Shown in pieces: positions 1-9,175 of a stretch of DNA of 49,143 nucleotides. The position numbers were made by a program, and so were the translations under genes. Positions within the stretch are counted from its first letter, which is position 1. Each line of letters starts with the position of its first letter. The notes beneath the pieces were generated by a model. It saw nothing but the letters and a program-made list of their open reading frames with translations. It had not been told where the DNA came from and did not search any database. The stretch comes from Halobacteriales archaeon QS_5_70_17 (GTDB taxonomy: Archaea > Halobacteriota > Halobacteria > Halobacteriales > Haloarculaceae): assembly GCA_003021975.1 (NCBI GenBank), contig PXRR01000007.1:2612-51754 (forward strand). Reading direction: 5' to 3'.

Positions 1-2
1 CC

Positions 3-956
3 GTGGAGTTCTGCCGGGCGGTCGCACAGGTGTTCAAGGAACTGGGCGACCGCCACAACCGCGGCGTCTGCCGGATGCGGTACCTCGTCGAGCAGATGGG
101 CGCCGAGGCCTTCGAGGAGGCCGTCCGCGAGCGGTGTACCGTCGACCTCCGCGAGCGCGGGACCGATCTCACGGAGGGGTACACCGGTGACCACGTGGGC
201 GTCCACGACCAGCGCGCCGACGGAGTGCAGTACGTCGGCTTCAACGTGATCGGCGGCGCCGAGTTCGCCGAGGCCGCCCGCGCCGCCCGCCGGTACGGGA
301 CCGACGAGACGACCGTCCGGCTGGCGACCGACCAGAACTTCCTGATCACGCACGTCCCCGAGGGGAACGTCGACGACCTGCTCGCCGAACCGTTCGCCGA
401 GGACTACCAGCCCGATCCCGGGCCGTTCTCCCGGGGCGCGGTCGGCTGTACGGGCAGCGAGTTCTGCAACTACGGTATCGTCGAGACGAAGAACCGCACG
501 AAGCGGTGGGCGCGGGAACTCGACGACCGCATCGACACGCCCGAGGACCTCGACGTCGTCCGGGTGCACCTCAGCGGCTGCTCGGCGTCCTGCGCCCAGC
601 CTCAGATCGCCGACGTCGGCCTCCGGGGGGAGACCGTGAAGGTCACCGGCGACGGCGAGGGCGACCTCGTCGAGGGGATGGACCTCGGCCTCGGGGGGAG
701 TCTGGGGGCGGACAACGCCTTCCTCAACTGGGTCGAGAACGCCGTCCCCGCGACCGCCGTGATCCCCGCTCTCGAGGAGCTGTTCGCGGTCTACGCGGAC
801 GAGCGGACCGACGGCGAGCGGTTCTACCAGTGGTGTCGCCGCGTCGGCGACGACCGCCTCCGGTCGATCATGCAGCGCGCCGACGCGAACGTCGCCGGCG
901 GCGTCCCCGCCGAGACCGACGGCCAGGACCGGGAGCGGGGTGAAGCCGATGACTGA
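3..956 (+). CDS. Ferredoxin-type nitrite/sulfite reductase, C-terminal part (5' end outside window)
   Basis: The 3' portion of a siroheme and [4Fe-4S] reductase that takes nitrite to ammonia or sulfite to sulfide by six-electron reduction. The visible 317 residues carry the family's cofactor cysteines: GCTGSEFC (C-x5-C) near visible residue 150 and SGCSASC (C-x3-C) near 195. The frame is open to the window edge and the GTG at position 3 lies in mid-domain, so the true start is upstream. The stop overlaps the start of the next gene, an F420-hydrogenase beta-like flavoprotein, which points to one operon and a shared redox function. Haloarchaeal homologues are usually annotated as assimilatory nitrite reductase. 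Nitrite versus sulfite cannot be settled from this part alone. Confidence 0.88.
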   Translation: MEFCRAVAQVFKELGDRHNRGVCRMRYLVEQMGAEAFEEAVRERCTVDLRERGTDLTEGYTGDHVGVHDQRADGVQYVGFNVIGGAEFAEAARAARRYGTDETTVRLATDQNFLITHVPEGNVDDLLAEPFAEDYQPDPGPFSRGAVGCTGSEFCNYGIVETKNRTKRWARELDDRIDTPEDLDVVRVHLSGCSASCAQPQIADVGLRGETVKVTGDGEGDLVEGMDLGLGGSLGADNAFLNWVENAVPATAVIPALEELFAVYADERTDGERFYQWCRRVGDDRLRSIMQRADANVAGGVPAETDGQDRERGEADD

Positions 957-2604
957 CGACCCCGCCGGGCGACCCGACTCCCTTCCGGGCGTGCCCGAGA
1001 CGCCCGACGACGACGAGCCGGCGGTCCGGGTACCGCCCGGCAGCGACGCTCCGCCGGAGGCTCCCCGGGGAGACCGCGCCCGCCCGATCCGCTACCAGAG
1101 AGCGAACCCCGCTGTCGAGGACGCTCCCGGACGCGAGCGCGACGGCGAGGGGGCGGGCGAAGGCCGCTGTGGTCCCGAGTCCTGCACCTGCGGGGAGCGG
1201 ACGACTCCGGGCGTGACCGGGGACGGGGCGGACTCCGCGGCGCCTGTCACCGACGGCGGTGCGACGCCGGCCAACGCCGACGCCGACGGGAACCTGGACG
1301 TGGAGTTCACCGAACCCGCCGCCGGGACGAGCCAGGACGTCGACGCGGGGGACCCCGCCGAACGCGTCGGCGTCCCCGACGGCGTCGACCTCGACACGCC
1401 CGGGTACTCGATCCGCGAGGAGATGAACGACATCGAGACCCCGGACGACAAGACGTGGTTCATGGAACTCGACGAGGCCGTCGTCGGGGCCGACCGCTGC
1501 ATCCAGTGTGGGACGTGCGTGGCCGCCTGCCCTTCCGACTCGATCGGAATCGGCGACGACGGCCTCCCGAAGCTCGTAAAGATGTGCACGGGCTGTTCGC
1601 TGTGCTGGGACTTCTGTCCCCGTGGCGGAATGCGCTACGAGCGCCAGTGGAAGATCACCGGCGGCGACGACAACGTCAAGGGCGCCGGCGACCCGATCAC
1701 GGAGTTCTCCGCGAGGGTCGGCGAGTCGTGGCAGCGCAACGCCCAGGACGGCGGGGTCGTCACGGCCGTCCTCAGCCACCTGCTGGAGGCCGGCGAGATC
1801 GACGGCGCGCTGATCGCCACCGAGAGCGACGAGGACCCCTGGAAGGCCGAGAGCTACCTCGCGACCAGCCACGAGGAACTAGTGGCCAACGCGGGGAGCT
1901 TCTACAACCAGACGATGGCGCTGGGCAACCTCGACCTCGAGCAGTGGGCCCACAAGCTCCCGGACGAGGACTTCGAGGACATCTCGCTGGCGCTCGTGGG
2001 CACGCCCTGCGAGATCGAGGGGATCCGCGCGCTCCAGGACTTCGAGTGGGACTACCAGGCCCAAGACGAGGGGGTCCGCGCGGTCGAGTACACGATCGCG
2101 CTGATGTGTACGAAGAACTTCAACTACCGGCAGCTCATCGGCGAGCAACTCGCCGAGAAGCGGGACATCCAGCCCGAGGAGATCGGCAAGCTCGACGTCC
2201 TCGACGGAGAGATGCGCGTCTACGACCACGAGCACGACCTGATCCTCGCGGAGGAGGTCGGCGAGTTCCACGACGCGACGCTGAAGGGCTGCGAGGAGTG
2301 CGCGGACTTCACCGGGTACTGCGCGGACCTGACCGTCGGATCGGTCGGCTCCGGCGACGAGTTCTCCAGCGTCATCGTCCGCACCGAACAGGGGATGCGC
2401 GCCTGGGAGCTGACCGAGCCCGACCTGGAGTACCACGATCTGGAGGACCGCTCGGCGATCGGCAAGCTACAGGGCTGGGACAAGAAGCAGGCCTTCGAGG
2501 CGCTCGAACGCCCCTTCGATCCGGACGCGCCCCGGTTCATCGAGTACACCGATCACGTCGAGCAGTACGGCGGGACGGTCAATCCCCACGAGACCGACCA
2601 CTAG
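949..2604 (+). CDS. Coenzyme F420 hydrogenase/dehydrogenase beta-subunit family protein with 2x[4Fe-4S]
   Basis: A 551-residue iron-sulfur flavoprotein of the FrhB/FpoF family, which moves electrons between F420H2, FAD and iron-sulfur acceptors. Residues 1 to about 150 are an acidic low-complexity extension that includes a short CGPESCTCG cluster. Next come two ferredoxin motifs, CIQCGTCVAACP (about 184-195) and CTGCSLCWDFCP (about 212-223), and then the FrhB domain with GGVVTAVL, VGTPCEIEG and a late C-x2-C. I chose ATG 949 because GGGGTGA lies just upstream; a GTG at 940 is also possible. The gene overlaps the reductase stop by 8 bases, so it may be its electron-donating partner. That role is inferred. 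Confidence 0.85.
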   Translation: MTDDPAGRPDSLPGVPETPDDDEPAVRVPPGSDAPPEAPRGDRARPIRYQRANPAVEDAPGRERDGEGAGEGRCGPESCTCGERTTPGVTGDGADSAAPVTDGGATPANADADGNLDVEFTEPAAGTSQDVDAGDPAERVGVPDGVDLDTPGYSIREEMNDIETPDDKTWFMELDEAVVGADRCIQCGTCVAACPSDSIGIGDDGLPKLVKMCTGCSLCWDFCPRGGMRYERQWKITGGDDNVKGAGDPITEFSARVGESWQRNAQDGGVVTAVLSHLLEAGEIDGALIATESDEDPWKAESYLATSHEELVANAGSFYNQTMALGNLDLEQWAHKLPDEDFEDISLALVGTPCEIEGIRALQDFEWDYQAQDEGVRAVEYTIALMCTKNFNYRQLIGEQLAEKRDIQPEEIGKLDVLDGEMRVYDHEHDLILAEEVGEFHDATLKGCEECADFTGYCADLTVGSVGSGDEFSSVIVRTEQGMRAWELTEPDLEYHDLEDRSAIGKLQGWDKKQAFEALERPFDPDAPRFIEYTDHVEQYGGTVNPHETDH

Positions 2605-2837
2605 TCGAGCGGCGCCCGCCGGTCGTCGCTGTGGAAGTAGACGACGCACTCGTCGTCGCCGACCGGCGCGTCCCGTTCGGCGTCGTACCGGGTCGAGCAG
2701 CGTCGCCGGTACCGCTGGAAGAAATCCAGCGGGGTTCCGGGGAAGAGGTCCTGCCACCGGAGGCCCCGCTCGACGACGATGCGCTCGTCGTAGGCCTCCC
2801 CGCAGACAGGACAGTCGGAGTCGCTCGACGATGTCAT
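2601..2837 (-). CDS. Small zinc-ribbon-like hypothetical protein
   Basis: A 78-residue protein with an N-terminal CPVCG knuckle at residues 9-13 and two further cysteines (near 47 and 64) that could complete a metal site. Aromatic-rich stretches suggest a small folded domain. It converges on the flavoprotein gene, and the two stops share one CTAG tetramer (2601-2604), which supports this gene end. No function can be assigned. Confidence 0.65.
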   Translation of the reverse strand: MTSSSDSDCPVCGEAYDERIVVERGLRWQDLFPGTPLDFFQRYRRRCSTRYDAERDAPVGDDECVVYFHSDDRRAPLD

Positions 2838-2918
2838 TGCCTCCCTAGTAGCTGCGTGAGCACCATGAGTCCACCGCCCGCGGCGGTCAGCGGTCGGTCC
2901 CGGCCCCGAGTGTAGCCG

Positions 2919-5111
2919 TCAGCCGCCGGCGTCGCCTCGCGTCGGGTCGTCGTCGCCGTCCTCGCTCCCGCCGCTCAGTCCCTCCTCTCCCCGGTCGAGC
3001 GCCCGCGGGGCGTCGCTGTGCGCCGAGTAGCCGTCGAACCAGCGGACGATCCGCTCGATGCGGTCGACGACGTGGGCCGGCTCGCCCGATCGCGAGAGCT
3101 CGTGGCCCTCGCGAGGGTAGCGCACGAGGCGGGTGTCGACGCCGCGCTTGCGGAGCAGGCGGTGGAGCATCTCGGCGTTGTTGACCGGGACGCGGTAGTC
3201 GGCGTCGGCGTGGAGCAGGAGCGTCGGCGTCGTCACGCTCTCGACGTGGGCCACCGGCGACTGCTCCCAGAGGAACTCCGGATCGGTCCACGGCGTCGCG
3301 TCGAAGTCCCACTCGACGAGCTTGAACGCGTCCGTCGAGCCGTAGAAGGAGGAGAGATCGTAGACGCCCCGCTGGGCGACCGCGGCGGCGAACCGGTCGG
3401 TGTGCCCGACCAGCCACGCCGTCATGAACCCGCCGAAGCTCCCGCCGGTGACGAACTGCTCCCCGTCGTCGATGTCGGGGCGCTCGCAGACCCGGTCGAC
3501 GCCCGCGAGTACGTCCCGCGCGGTGGCCGCCCCCCAGTCGCGGTCGATCGCCGCCCGGAACGCCTCGCCGTAGCCCGTCGACCCCCTGGGGTTACACCAG
3601 AAGACGGCGTAGCCGCGAGCGGCGAGGGTCTGGTACTCGTGCCACATCGTCCCGCTCGTGGTCCACATGGCGTGGGGACCGCCGTGGATCTCGACGACCA
3701 GGGGGCGGGGCTCCCGGTCGCCGGGGCCGCCGGAGTCGCCTCCGGGCGGCGCGAGCACCCACCCCTGGATCTCCCTGTCGCCGACGGTGAACCGGATCGG
3801 CTCGGGTTCCGCGATCCGGCGCTCGGCGAGGTAGTCGGCGTTCAGGGCAGTGAGACGGCTGGTCGGTGAGTCCGACGTCCCCTCGCCGTCCGCGTCCGAT
3901 TCGGGGTCGGGTCCGTCCCCGACGTCCCGGAGAAACACGTCGCCGGGATGGTCCCACTCGCTGCGGACGAACGCGACCCGATCCGACCCCGCCGCGGCGC
4001 CGGTCACCTCGCCGCCGCCGGCGACCGCGGGGGTCGCGGCCCCGTCCTCGGGGCGCGTCCGCCGGAGGACGACCTCCCCCCGGTCGGGCGTGAGGAAGTA
4101 CAGCGCGTCCCCGTCCGGGTCCCAGGTGAGGCTCTCGGGGGCGACCGTCCGGTCGAGGCCGGCCGTCGGGACGACGGTCTCGCCGGTCGCCCGGTCGAGC
4201 ACCTCCGCGTCGGTCGAGCGGAGCGTGGCCCGGTCCGGGGGCGTGCGCGGATAGGCGAGCAGGCCGTCGGTCGTCGCGGCCAGCGTCGGCTCCCAGCAGG
4301 TGGTCTCGGCGACCGTCTCGGCGGCCTCGCAGCCCTCGGCGCTCCCCCCTTCGCCCGTTTCCGCCCCCGCTCCCGCGCTCCCGGGGTCGAACACGTCGAC
4401 CTCGTACCGGATCGAGTCGTCGGGGTCCGGGTCCCGACAGACCGCGTAGTAGAGTTCGTCGCCGGCGCCGAACGTCGGCGCGAGGAAGTCCCGGTCGCCG
4501 CCGGTGTGCCGGGCGACCGTCCCGTCGGCGAGCGAGACGGTGTAGACGTGGCTGCGCGTCCCGTCGAAGTACGACGCCCCGGCGCGGTAGACCGTCCGGT
4601 CGATCACCCGCGGGTCGGGGGGCTCCCGCTCGTAGTCGGGCGCCGCCGCCGTATCCAGCCCCCGCCGGCGTTCCGCGGCGGTCGTCCGCCGGGTGAACGC
4701 GATCCGGTCGCCGTCGGGCGACCAGGCGACGTCCTCGACGCCGCCGACGCCGGCGGTCACGCGCCGGGCCTCCCCGCCGTCGACGGGGAGCACCCACAGC
4801 TGGCGGCGGTCGTCGTCGCCGCGGTCGCTCGTGAACGCCAGTCGGTCGCCGTCCGGGCCGTACCGCGGTTCGGCGTCCCGGCCGGTCGCGGCGGTAAACT
4901 GCCGGGCGCCGCCCTCGCCGTCGCCCGCGGTCCCGGCGGCGCCGTTCCCGGAGGCACCGCCGTCGGTCGGGGCGACGTACACCGTCGCCTCGTAGGTCTC
5001 GTCGTCGCGGGGCACCGTCCGCAGGAAGGCGACCGCGTCGCCGTCCGGCGAGAGGCGGGGGTCGGACGCCCGCGCGATGTCGCGGTAGTCGCGCGCCTGG
5101 ATGGATCGCAT
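2919..5111 (-). CDS. S9 family serine peptidase (prolyl oligopeptidase/acylaminoacyl-peptidase type)
   Basis: About 730 residues. An N-terminal beta-propeller (about 1-430, with WSPDGDRIAF-type blades) precedes a C-terminal alpha/beta-hydrolase domain. The catalytic Ser is in GGSFGGF near 557, the Asp in HADADYRVP near 637 and the His in EGHELS near 669. It would cleave short peptides or release N-terminal residues in the cytoplasm; no signal peptide is seen. ATG 5111 follows GGTGAGG and begins MRSIQARDYRDIARASDP, the usual start of this family. The frame is open 24 codons further, but that extension has no family character. It is divergent from the Bat-like regulator, with 73 bp between the starts. 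Confidence 0.9.
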   Translation of the reverse strand: MRSIQARDYRDIARASDPRLSPDGDAVAFLRTVPRDDETYEATVYVAPTDGGASGNGAAGTAGDGEGGARQFTAATGRDAEPRYGPDGDRLAFTSDRGDDDRRQLWVLPVDGGEARRVTAGVGGVEDVAWSPDGDRIAFTRRTTAAERRRGLDTAAAPDYEREPPDPRVIDRTVYRAGASYFDGTRSHVYTVSLADGTVARHTGGDRDFLAPTFGAGDELYYAVCRDPDPDDSIRYEVDVFDPGSAGAGAETGEGGSAEGCEAAETVAETTCWEPTLAATTDGLLAYPRTPPDRATLRSTDAEVLDRATGETVVPTAGLDRTVAPESLTWDPDGDALYFLTPDRGEVVLRRTRPEDGAATPAVAGGGEVTGAAAGSDRVAFVRSEWDHPGDVFLRDVGDGPDPESDADGEGTSDSPTSRLTALNADYLAERRIAEPEPIRFTVGDREIQGWVLAPPGGDSGGPGDREPRPLVVEIHGGPHAMWTTSGTMWHEYQTLAARGYAVFWCNPRGSTGYGEAFRAAIDRDWGAATARDVLAGVDRVCERPDIDDGEQFVTGGSFGGFMTAWLVGHTDRFAAAVAQRGVYDLSSFYGSTDAFKLVEWDFDATPWTDPEFLWEQSPVAHVESVTTPTLLLHADADYRVPVNNAEMLHRLLRKRGVDTRLVRYPREGHELSRSGEPAHVVDRIERIVRWFDGYSAHSDAPRALDRGEEGLSGGSEDGDDDPTRGDAGG

Positions 5112-5184
5112 GCCCTCACCAGCGGCCGGCCGGTGGTAACTCTGGGGGCAAGTCTCAAGCGAGTGGTGCTCGACGTGTGGCACG

Positions 5185-7212
5185 ATGGCATCCCTGGTTC
5201 ATGCGCTGGTCCGCGGACCAGTGGATGGGCACCTCGTCGACCGCCTCGAGCGGGAACACGGCGTCCGGTCTGCCGACGGATCGAGCGGTACCACTGACGC
5301 CGCCGCGGTCGACTGCGTGATCGACGCCCGCCCGCTGGCCGGTGAGGAGCCGTCGCTCACCGACGGCCCCCCGACGGTCGTCCTCCACGACGACGGGCGG
5401 GCCGCGACCCGGGCGCTGGCCGACGGCGCGGCCCGGTGCGTCCGTCTCGAGGGGGATCCGCGGACCGACGCCGCGCACGTCGCGGCCGCCGTTCGGCGGG
5501 AGCTCGACGAGGAGACCGGCGGCGCGACGACCGCGGCCCTGGCGTCTGAGCCACCCCGGTCCCCGGTGCCGTCTGCCCCGCCCGCCGCCTCGAGGGGCGG
5601 CGAACGCGATCGCCCGGCCGGGGACACCGCAGGTCCCGGACCGCTGGACGACCGCCAGACGCTGATCCAGGAGGCGCTCGACGAACTGGCGGACGTCTTC
5701 TTCCTGTTCGATACCGACCTGCAGTTTCTCGCCTGGAACCGGACTCTCAGCGAGGTGACCGGCTACTCCGACGAGGAGGTGGCGTCGATGGTCCCGACGG
5801 ACTTCGTCGCCGACGAGGACGAGGCGTCGATCGCGGCGGCCATCTCGCGGGCCATCGAGGAGGGGCGAGCCATCGAGGAGGCGACCATCGTCACCAGGGA
5901 CAGCGAGGGGATCCCCTTCGAGTTCACGGGAACGGCGCTGACCGACGACGACGGCGACGTGCTGGGGATCTGCGGGATCGGGCGCGACATCACCGAGCGC
6001 AAGCGCCGCGAGCGGACCCTGGAGTGTCAGGCCGAGCGCCTCCGGACGCTCAACCGAATCAACGAGGTGATCCGGAACGTCAACCGCGACCTGGTGCGGG
6101 CCGCGACCCGCGAGGAGATCGAGCGGTCGGTCGTCGAGCGCCTCGCGGCCGAGGAGCCCTACCGCTTCGCGTGGATCGGCGAGTACGACGCCGCCAGCGG
6201 CCGGGTCGCCCCGAGGGCGAGCGCGGGCGACGGGTCGGACTACCTCGACGTACGGGCCGACTTCGAGTTCGAGTCCGAGGACATGACCGCCGAGACGGCG
6301 GTCCGCACCGGCGAGGTCAAGGTCGCCCAGCGCATCGCGGACAACCCGACGATCGAGCCCTGGCGGGAGGCGGCCCTCGAGCGTGGTTACGAGTCCGCCG
6401 CCGCCGTGCCGCTGGTCTACCGGGGGGCGACCTATGGCGCGTTCTGCGTCTACGCCCCTCGTCCCGACGCCTTCGACGACGAGGAGCGCGAGGTGCTCCG
6501 CGAACTCGGCGAGACAGTCGCGTACGCGATCAACGCCGCCGAGCGCCGACGCGCGCTGCTGACCGACTCCGTCGTCGAACTCGAGTTCATCGTGCGCGAC
6601 GACTCGTTTTTCCCCGTCGCCGCGTCGACGGTCGGCGCAGACGTCGAGTTCATGGGGGCGGTGCCGAGCGGGGACGAGTCGCTCGCGCAGTTCTACCGGA
6701 TCGAGGGCGCCGACCCCGGGGCGGTGCTCGCGGGGACGGACGCCACCGGGTCGGTCGTCCGGGAGCGCGAGGACGGCGGCGTCGTCCGAATCGAGGGGGA
6801 GGCGGGACTGGGCGCGGTGTTCGCCGACTACGGCGGGACGGTCCTGCGCATCCACGCCAGCGACGGCGAGGCCCGCGTCGTGACGACCTTCCCCCAGGGG
6901 ACCGACGTCCGGCGGGTCGTCGAGGCCGTCGAGCGCCACTCCGCGGACGCCGAACTGGTCGCCCGCCGCGAGCGCGAGCGCGAGGGCGCGACCCCCCCCG
7001 GCCGGCGCGCCGACGAGGCGCTGACCGACCGCCAGCGGACGGTGCTCACGACCGCTTACCTCTCGGGGTTCTTCGACTCGCCGCGGGCGAACACCGGCGC
7101 GGAGGTCGCCGAGACCCTCGACATCTCCACGCCGACATTCCACGAACACATCCGCATCGCCGAGCGGAAACTCGTCGAGGCCTTCCTCGAACCGCACGTC
7201 GACGAGGGGTGA
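5185..7212 (+). CDS. PAS-GAF-Bat-HTH10 transcriptional regulator (bacterio-opsin activator-like)
   Basis: 675 residues. The N-terminal 110 residues resemble a degenerate receiver or Rossmann-like domain. A PAS domain follows (about 155-275, with FFLFDTDLQFLAWN and GIGRDITERKR), then a GAF domain (about 290-455), the Bat/HalX-type beta domain (about 460-600) and a C-terminal HTH_10 (about 610-665, LTDRQRTVLTTAYLSGFF). This architecture is typical of haloarchaeal one-component sensors related to Bat, the activator of bacteriorhodopsin genes. The ligand and targets are unknown. The divergent S9 peptidase promoter is a natural candidate target, but nothing in the sequence proves it. Confidence 0.88.
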   Translation: MASLVHALVRGPVDGHLVDRLEREHGVRSADGSSGTTDAAAVDCVIDARPLAGEEPSLTDGPPTVVLHDDGRAATRALADGAARCVRLEGDPRTDAAHVAAAVRRELDEETGGATTAALASEPPRSPVPSAPPAASRGGERDRPAGDTAGPGPLDDRQTLIQEALDELADVFFLFDTDLQFLAWNRTLSEVTGYSDEEVASMVPTDFVADEDEASIAAAISRAIEEGRAIEEATIVTRDSEGIPFEFTGTALTDDDGDVLGICGIGRDITERKRRERTLECQAERLRTLNRINEVIRNVNRDLVRAATREEIERSVVERLAAEEPYRFAWIGEYDAASGRVAPRASAGDGSDYLDVRADFEFESEDMTAETAVRTGEVKVAQRIADNPTIEPWREAALERGYESAAAVPLVYRGATYGAFCVYAPRPDAFDDEEREVLRELGETVAYAINAAERRRALLTDSVVELEFIVRDDSFFPVAASTVGADVEFMGAVPSGDESLAQFYRIEGADPGAVLAGTDATGSVVREREDGGVVRIEGEAGLGAVFADYGGTVLRIHASDGEARVVTTFPQGTDVRRVVEAVERHSADAELVARREREREGATPPGRRADEALTDRQRTVLTTAYLSGFFDSPRANTGAEVAETLDISTPTFHEHIRIAERKLVEAFLEPHVDEG

Positions 7213-7269
7213 CCTCGACCATAGATGTGAGGGCGTACGGTAATTCACGTACTACCGAACAGAGAACTA

Positions 7270-7737
7270 ATGACCGGAAGGCATTGGCCCAAATCGAGCG
7301 AAGGCGGTGAACAGAGCGACGGCGGACTCTCCCGGCGAACGTTCGTCCGGACGACCGGGTTGCTGGCGGGACTCGGAGTAGTCGGCGTCGGTCCCGGAGC
7401 GGCCGCCTCCGGTCTCGACGACGCGTTCCGCAACTGGCGGGCGTGGGAGGCGAGCAAGGTCTGGGAGCGCGGCTACCGCGGTCGCCCCGATCGGACCGTC
7501 GCGCTGACCGACTCGGGGATCGAGGCGCGCCACCCGGACGTCGGCCCCTGGAACGGCGTCCGCGTCGAGATCGACGACGACGGTCCGCGACTGGTCGGCG
7601 GCGACCCGTTCGCCGACGCCGGGAGCGGCGCCGACGCCGCAAAGACGGTCGGCTGGTACGACGCCGGCGACGGCTGGGTCGACGTGGCTGGCACCAGCGA
7701 CGCGAACGTCGTCGAGGGGCAGGAGACGACGTTCTGA
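7270..7737 (+). CDS. Truncated Tat-exported subtilisin-like protein (N-terminal remnant)
   Basis: 155 residues. A Tat signal (SRRTFVRTTGLLAGLG) is followed by a propeptide-like stretch and the subtilase Asp motif ALTDSGIEARHPD. The reading frame then ends, without the HGTH and SGTSMA motifs that complete the triad. Full subtilases run 350 residues or more, so this is a fragment rather than an active protease. Its stop lies 42 bp before the stop of the first LVIVD gene, and a complete subtilase heads that operon from the other side. It may be a decayed paralogue, or a retained secreted domain, for example inhibitory or propeptide-like. A TAATTC box lies about 27 bp upstream of the ATG. Confidence 0.6.
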   Translation: MTGRHWPKSSEGGEQSDGGLSRRTFVRTTGLLAGLGVVGVGPGAAASGLDDAFRNWRAWEASKVWERGYRGRPDRTVALTDSGIEARHPDVGPWNGVRVEIDDDGPRLVGGDPFADAGSGADAAKTVGWYDAGDGWVDVAGTSDANVVEGQETTF

Positions 7738-7779
7738 ACCCGCGACCCTCTCGTCTTTGACAACCGTTCGCTCGAACCG

Positions 7780-9099
7780 CTACAGCGGCTTCTGCATCGT
7801 CGGGCCGAGCACGTCTATCGGGCCGAGATCCGGCCAGTCGTCCGACCCGTCCGACCCGCTCCCCGTCTCGTGGACGACGTCGAGGACTGTCAGCCCCTTC
7901 CCGTCGCGCTCGCTGGCGATGGTGTACTGGTTCCCGCCGTCGACGAGCTGTTTCGCCCCCCAGTAGGCCTGTCCATCCGGCGAGATCCACGCTGCCAGCT
8001 CCTCGGGGTTCGCCGCGTCTTCGATGTCCCAGAGTCGGACGCCGCCCTGGTACCACGAGGTGTGGACCTTCGAGTCGGTCGCCTCGAAGTTGTGCGAGGT
8101 CCGAAGCGGCGCTCCCTCGGGGTCGTCCGGAGCGGGGATGTAGCCGACCGGCTCGGGAGCGACGGGATCGCCCGCCAGCGCCGACAGGTCGCTCGTGTCG
8201 AAGATCATGATGCCGCCGTGCCCCGGCGGGACGACGACGTCCTCGAACGTGCCGGGGTACGACTCCGCGCCGACGAGCGTGTAGTCGCCGCTCGGCGTCG
8301 GGCGAGCGTAGTGGGCGTTGCCCGGCAGACCGAGGTAGCGCCGGTAGAACTCCGCAGTCGAGTCGGGAGCGTCGCCGGCGTCCTCGGTCGCGCCGAAGTG
8401 CGCCACCTCGACGGGGTCCGTGGGGTCCGAGACGTCGAGGACGACGGTCCCCGCGTCCCACCACGCCACGTACGCGAGGCCGTCCTGCACGAACACGTCG
8501 TGGGCCGGGTTCAGCCCCGACAGCGCCATCTCGGGGTGGTGGTCCTGCAGCCGCCACGAGCCGACGCTGACGGGGTCGGCCGGGTCCGAGAGGTCGACGA
8601 CGTTGATCCGCGACCGACTGAACGACGCCTCCCCGGACTCGTTCTCGCAGATGTAGGCGTAGCCGTCTTTCACGAAGTGGTTGTGAACCCCGCTCTCGAC
8701 GCCGTCGTAGAACGACGTCCGCACCGGATCGGCCGGATCGCTGACGTCGAAGAACGTCACGCCCGCCGGATTCGTGTCGCTCCCCGCACTGCCGTCGTTG
8801 GCGAGGCCGGCCAGACCGCCGGAGACCGAGACGTCGTTGTTGTCGTCCCCTTCGCCGAGGGCCGTCGCGGCGAGGGTCGGCAGTTCCGGGTCGGAGACGT
8901 CCACGACGGACATCGCCGACCCGTTGGCGACGAACGCCCACCGGTTCTCCCGGACGACGACCTCCCGCGTCTTGGCGTCCAGGGCCTCGCTCGCGAACTC
9001 GTAGCGCCACTCCGATTCGGCCGACGCGGCGGTGGCCAGCGCGCTGGTTCCGAGGGCGATACCGCTTGCTTTCAGGAAACTCCGTCTGTCGAATGTCAT
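7780..9099 (-). CDS. Tat-exported LVIVD-repeat beta-propeller protein
   Basis: 439 residues. A twin-arginine signal DRRSFLKASGIALG ending near AASA precedes an LVIVD propeller with repeated blades of the form VVDVSDPxxPV. Histidines recur at motif positions shared with the next paralogue: GVHNHF, HHPEM, NPAHDVF, NAHY, GHGGI and RTSHNF. The C-terminus LGPIDVLGPTMQKPL is nearly the same in that paralogue. It is the last gene of a four-gene minus-strand run headed by a subtilase. It is predicted to be extracellular or in the cell-wall space. The biochemical role of the LVIVD family is not established; the conserved His set suggests a metal site by inference. Confidence 0.85.
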   Translation of the reverse strand: MTFDRRSFLKASGIALGTSALATAASAESEWRYEFASEALDAKTREVVVRENRWAFVANGSAMSVVDVSDPELPTLAATALGEGDDNNDVSVSGGLAGLANDGSAGSDTNPAGVTFFDVSDPADPVRTSFYDGVESGVHNHFVKDGYAYICENESGEASFSRSRINVVDLSDPADPVSVGSWRLQDHHPEMALSGLNPAHDVFVQDGLAYVAWWDAGTVVLDVSDPTDPVEVAHFGATEDAGDAPDSTAEFYRRYLGLPGNAHYARPTPSGDYTLVGAESYPGTFEDVVVPPGHGGIMIFDTSDLSALAGDPVAPEPVGYIPAPDDPEGAPLRTSHNFEATDSKVHTSWYQGGVRLWDIEDAANPEELAAWISPDGQAYWGAKQLVDGGNQYTIASERDGKGLTVLDVVHETGSGSDGSDDWPDLGPIDVLGPTMQKPL

Positions 9100-9175
9100 T
9101 TATTTATCAGCTTCGCTTTCGGTGATCGCAGATTCCGCGACTGTTTCTCGGGCTGTTCGAAGGGGGGGCGACCCG

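Noticed and set aside
7238-7257. Short inverted repeat CGGTA...TACCG before the truncated subtilase
   Set aside because: Five-base arms with a ten-base spacer are too short to claim as an operator without conservation data.
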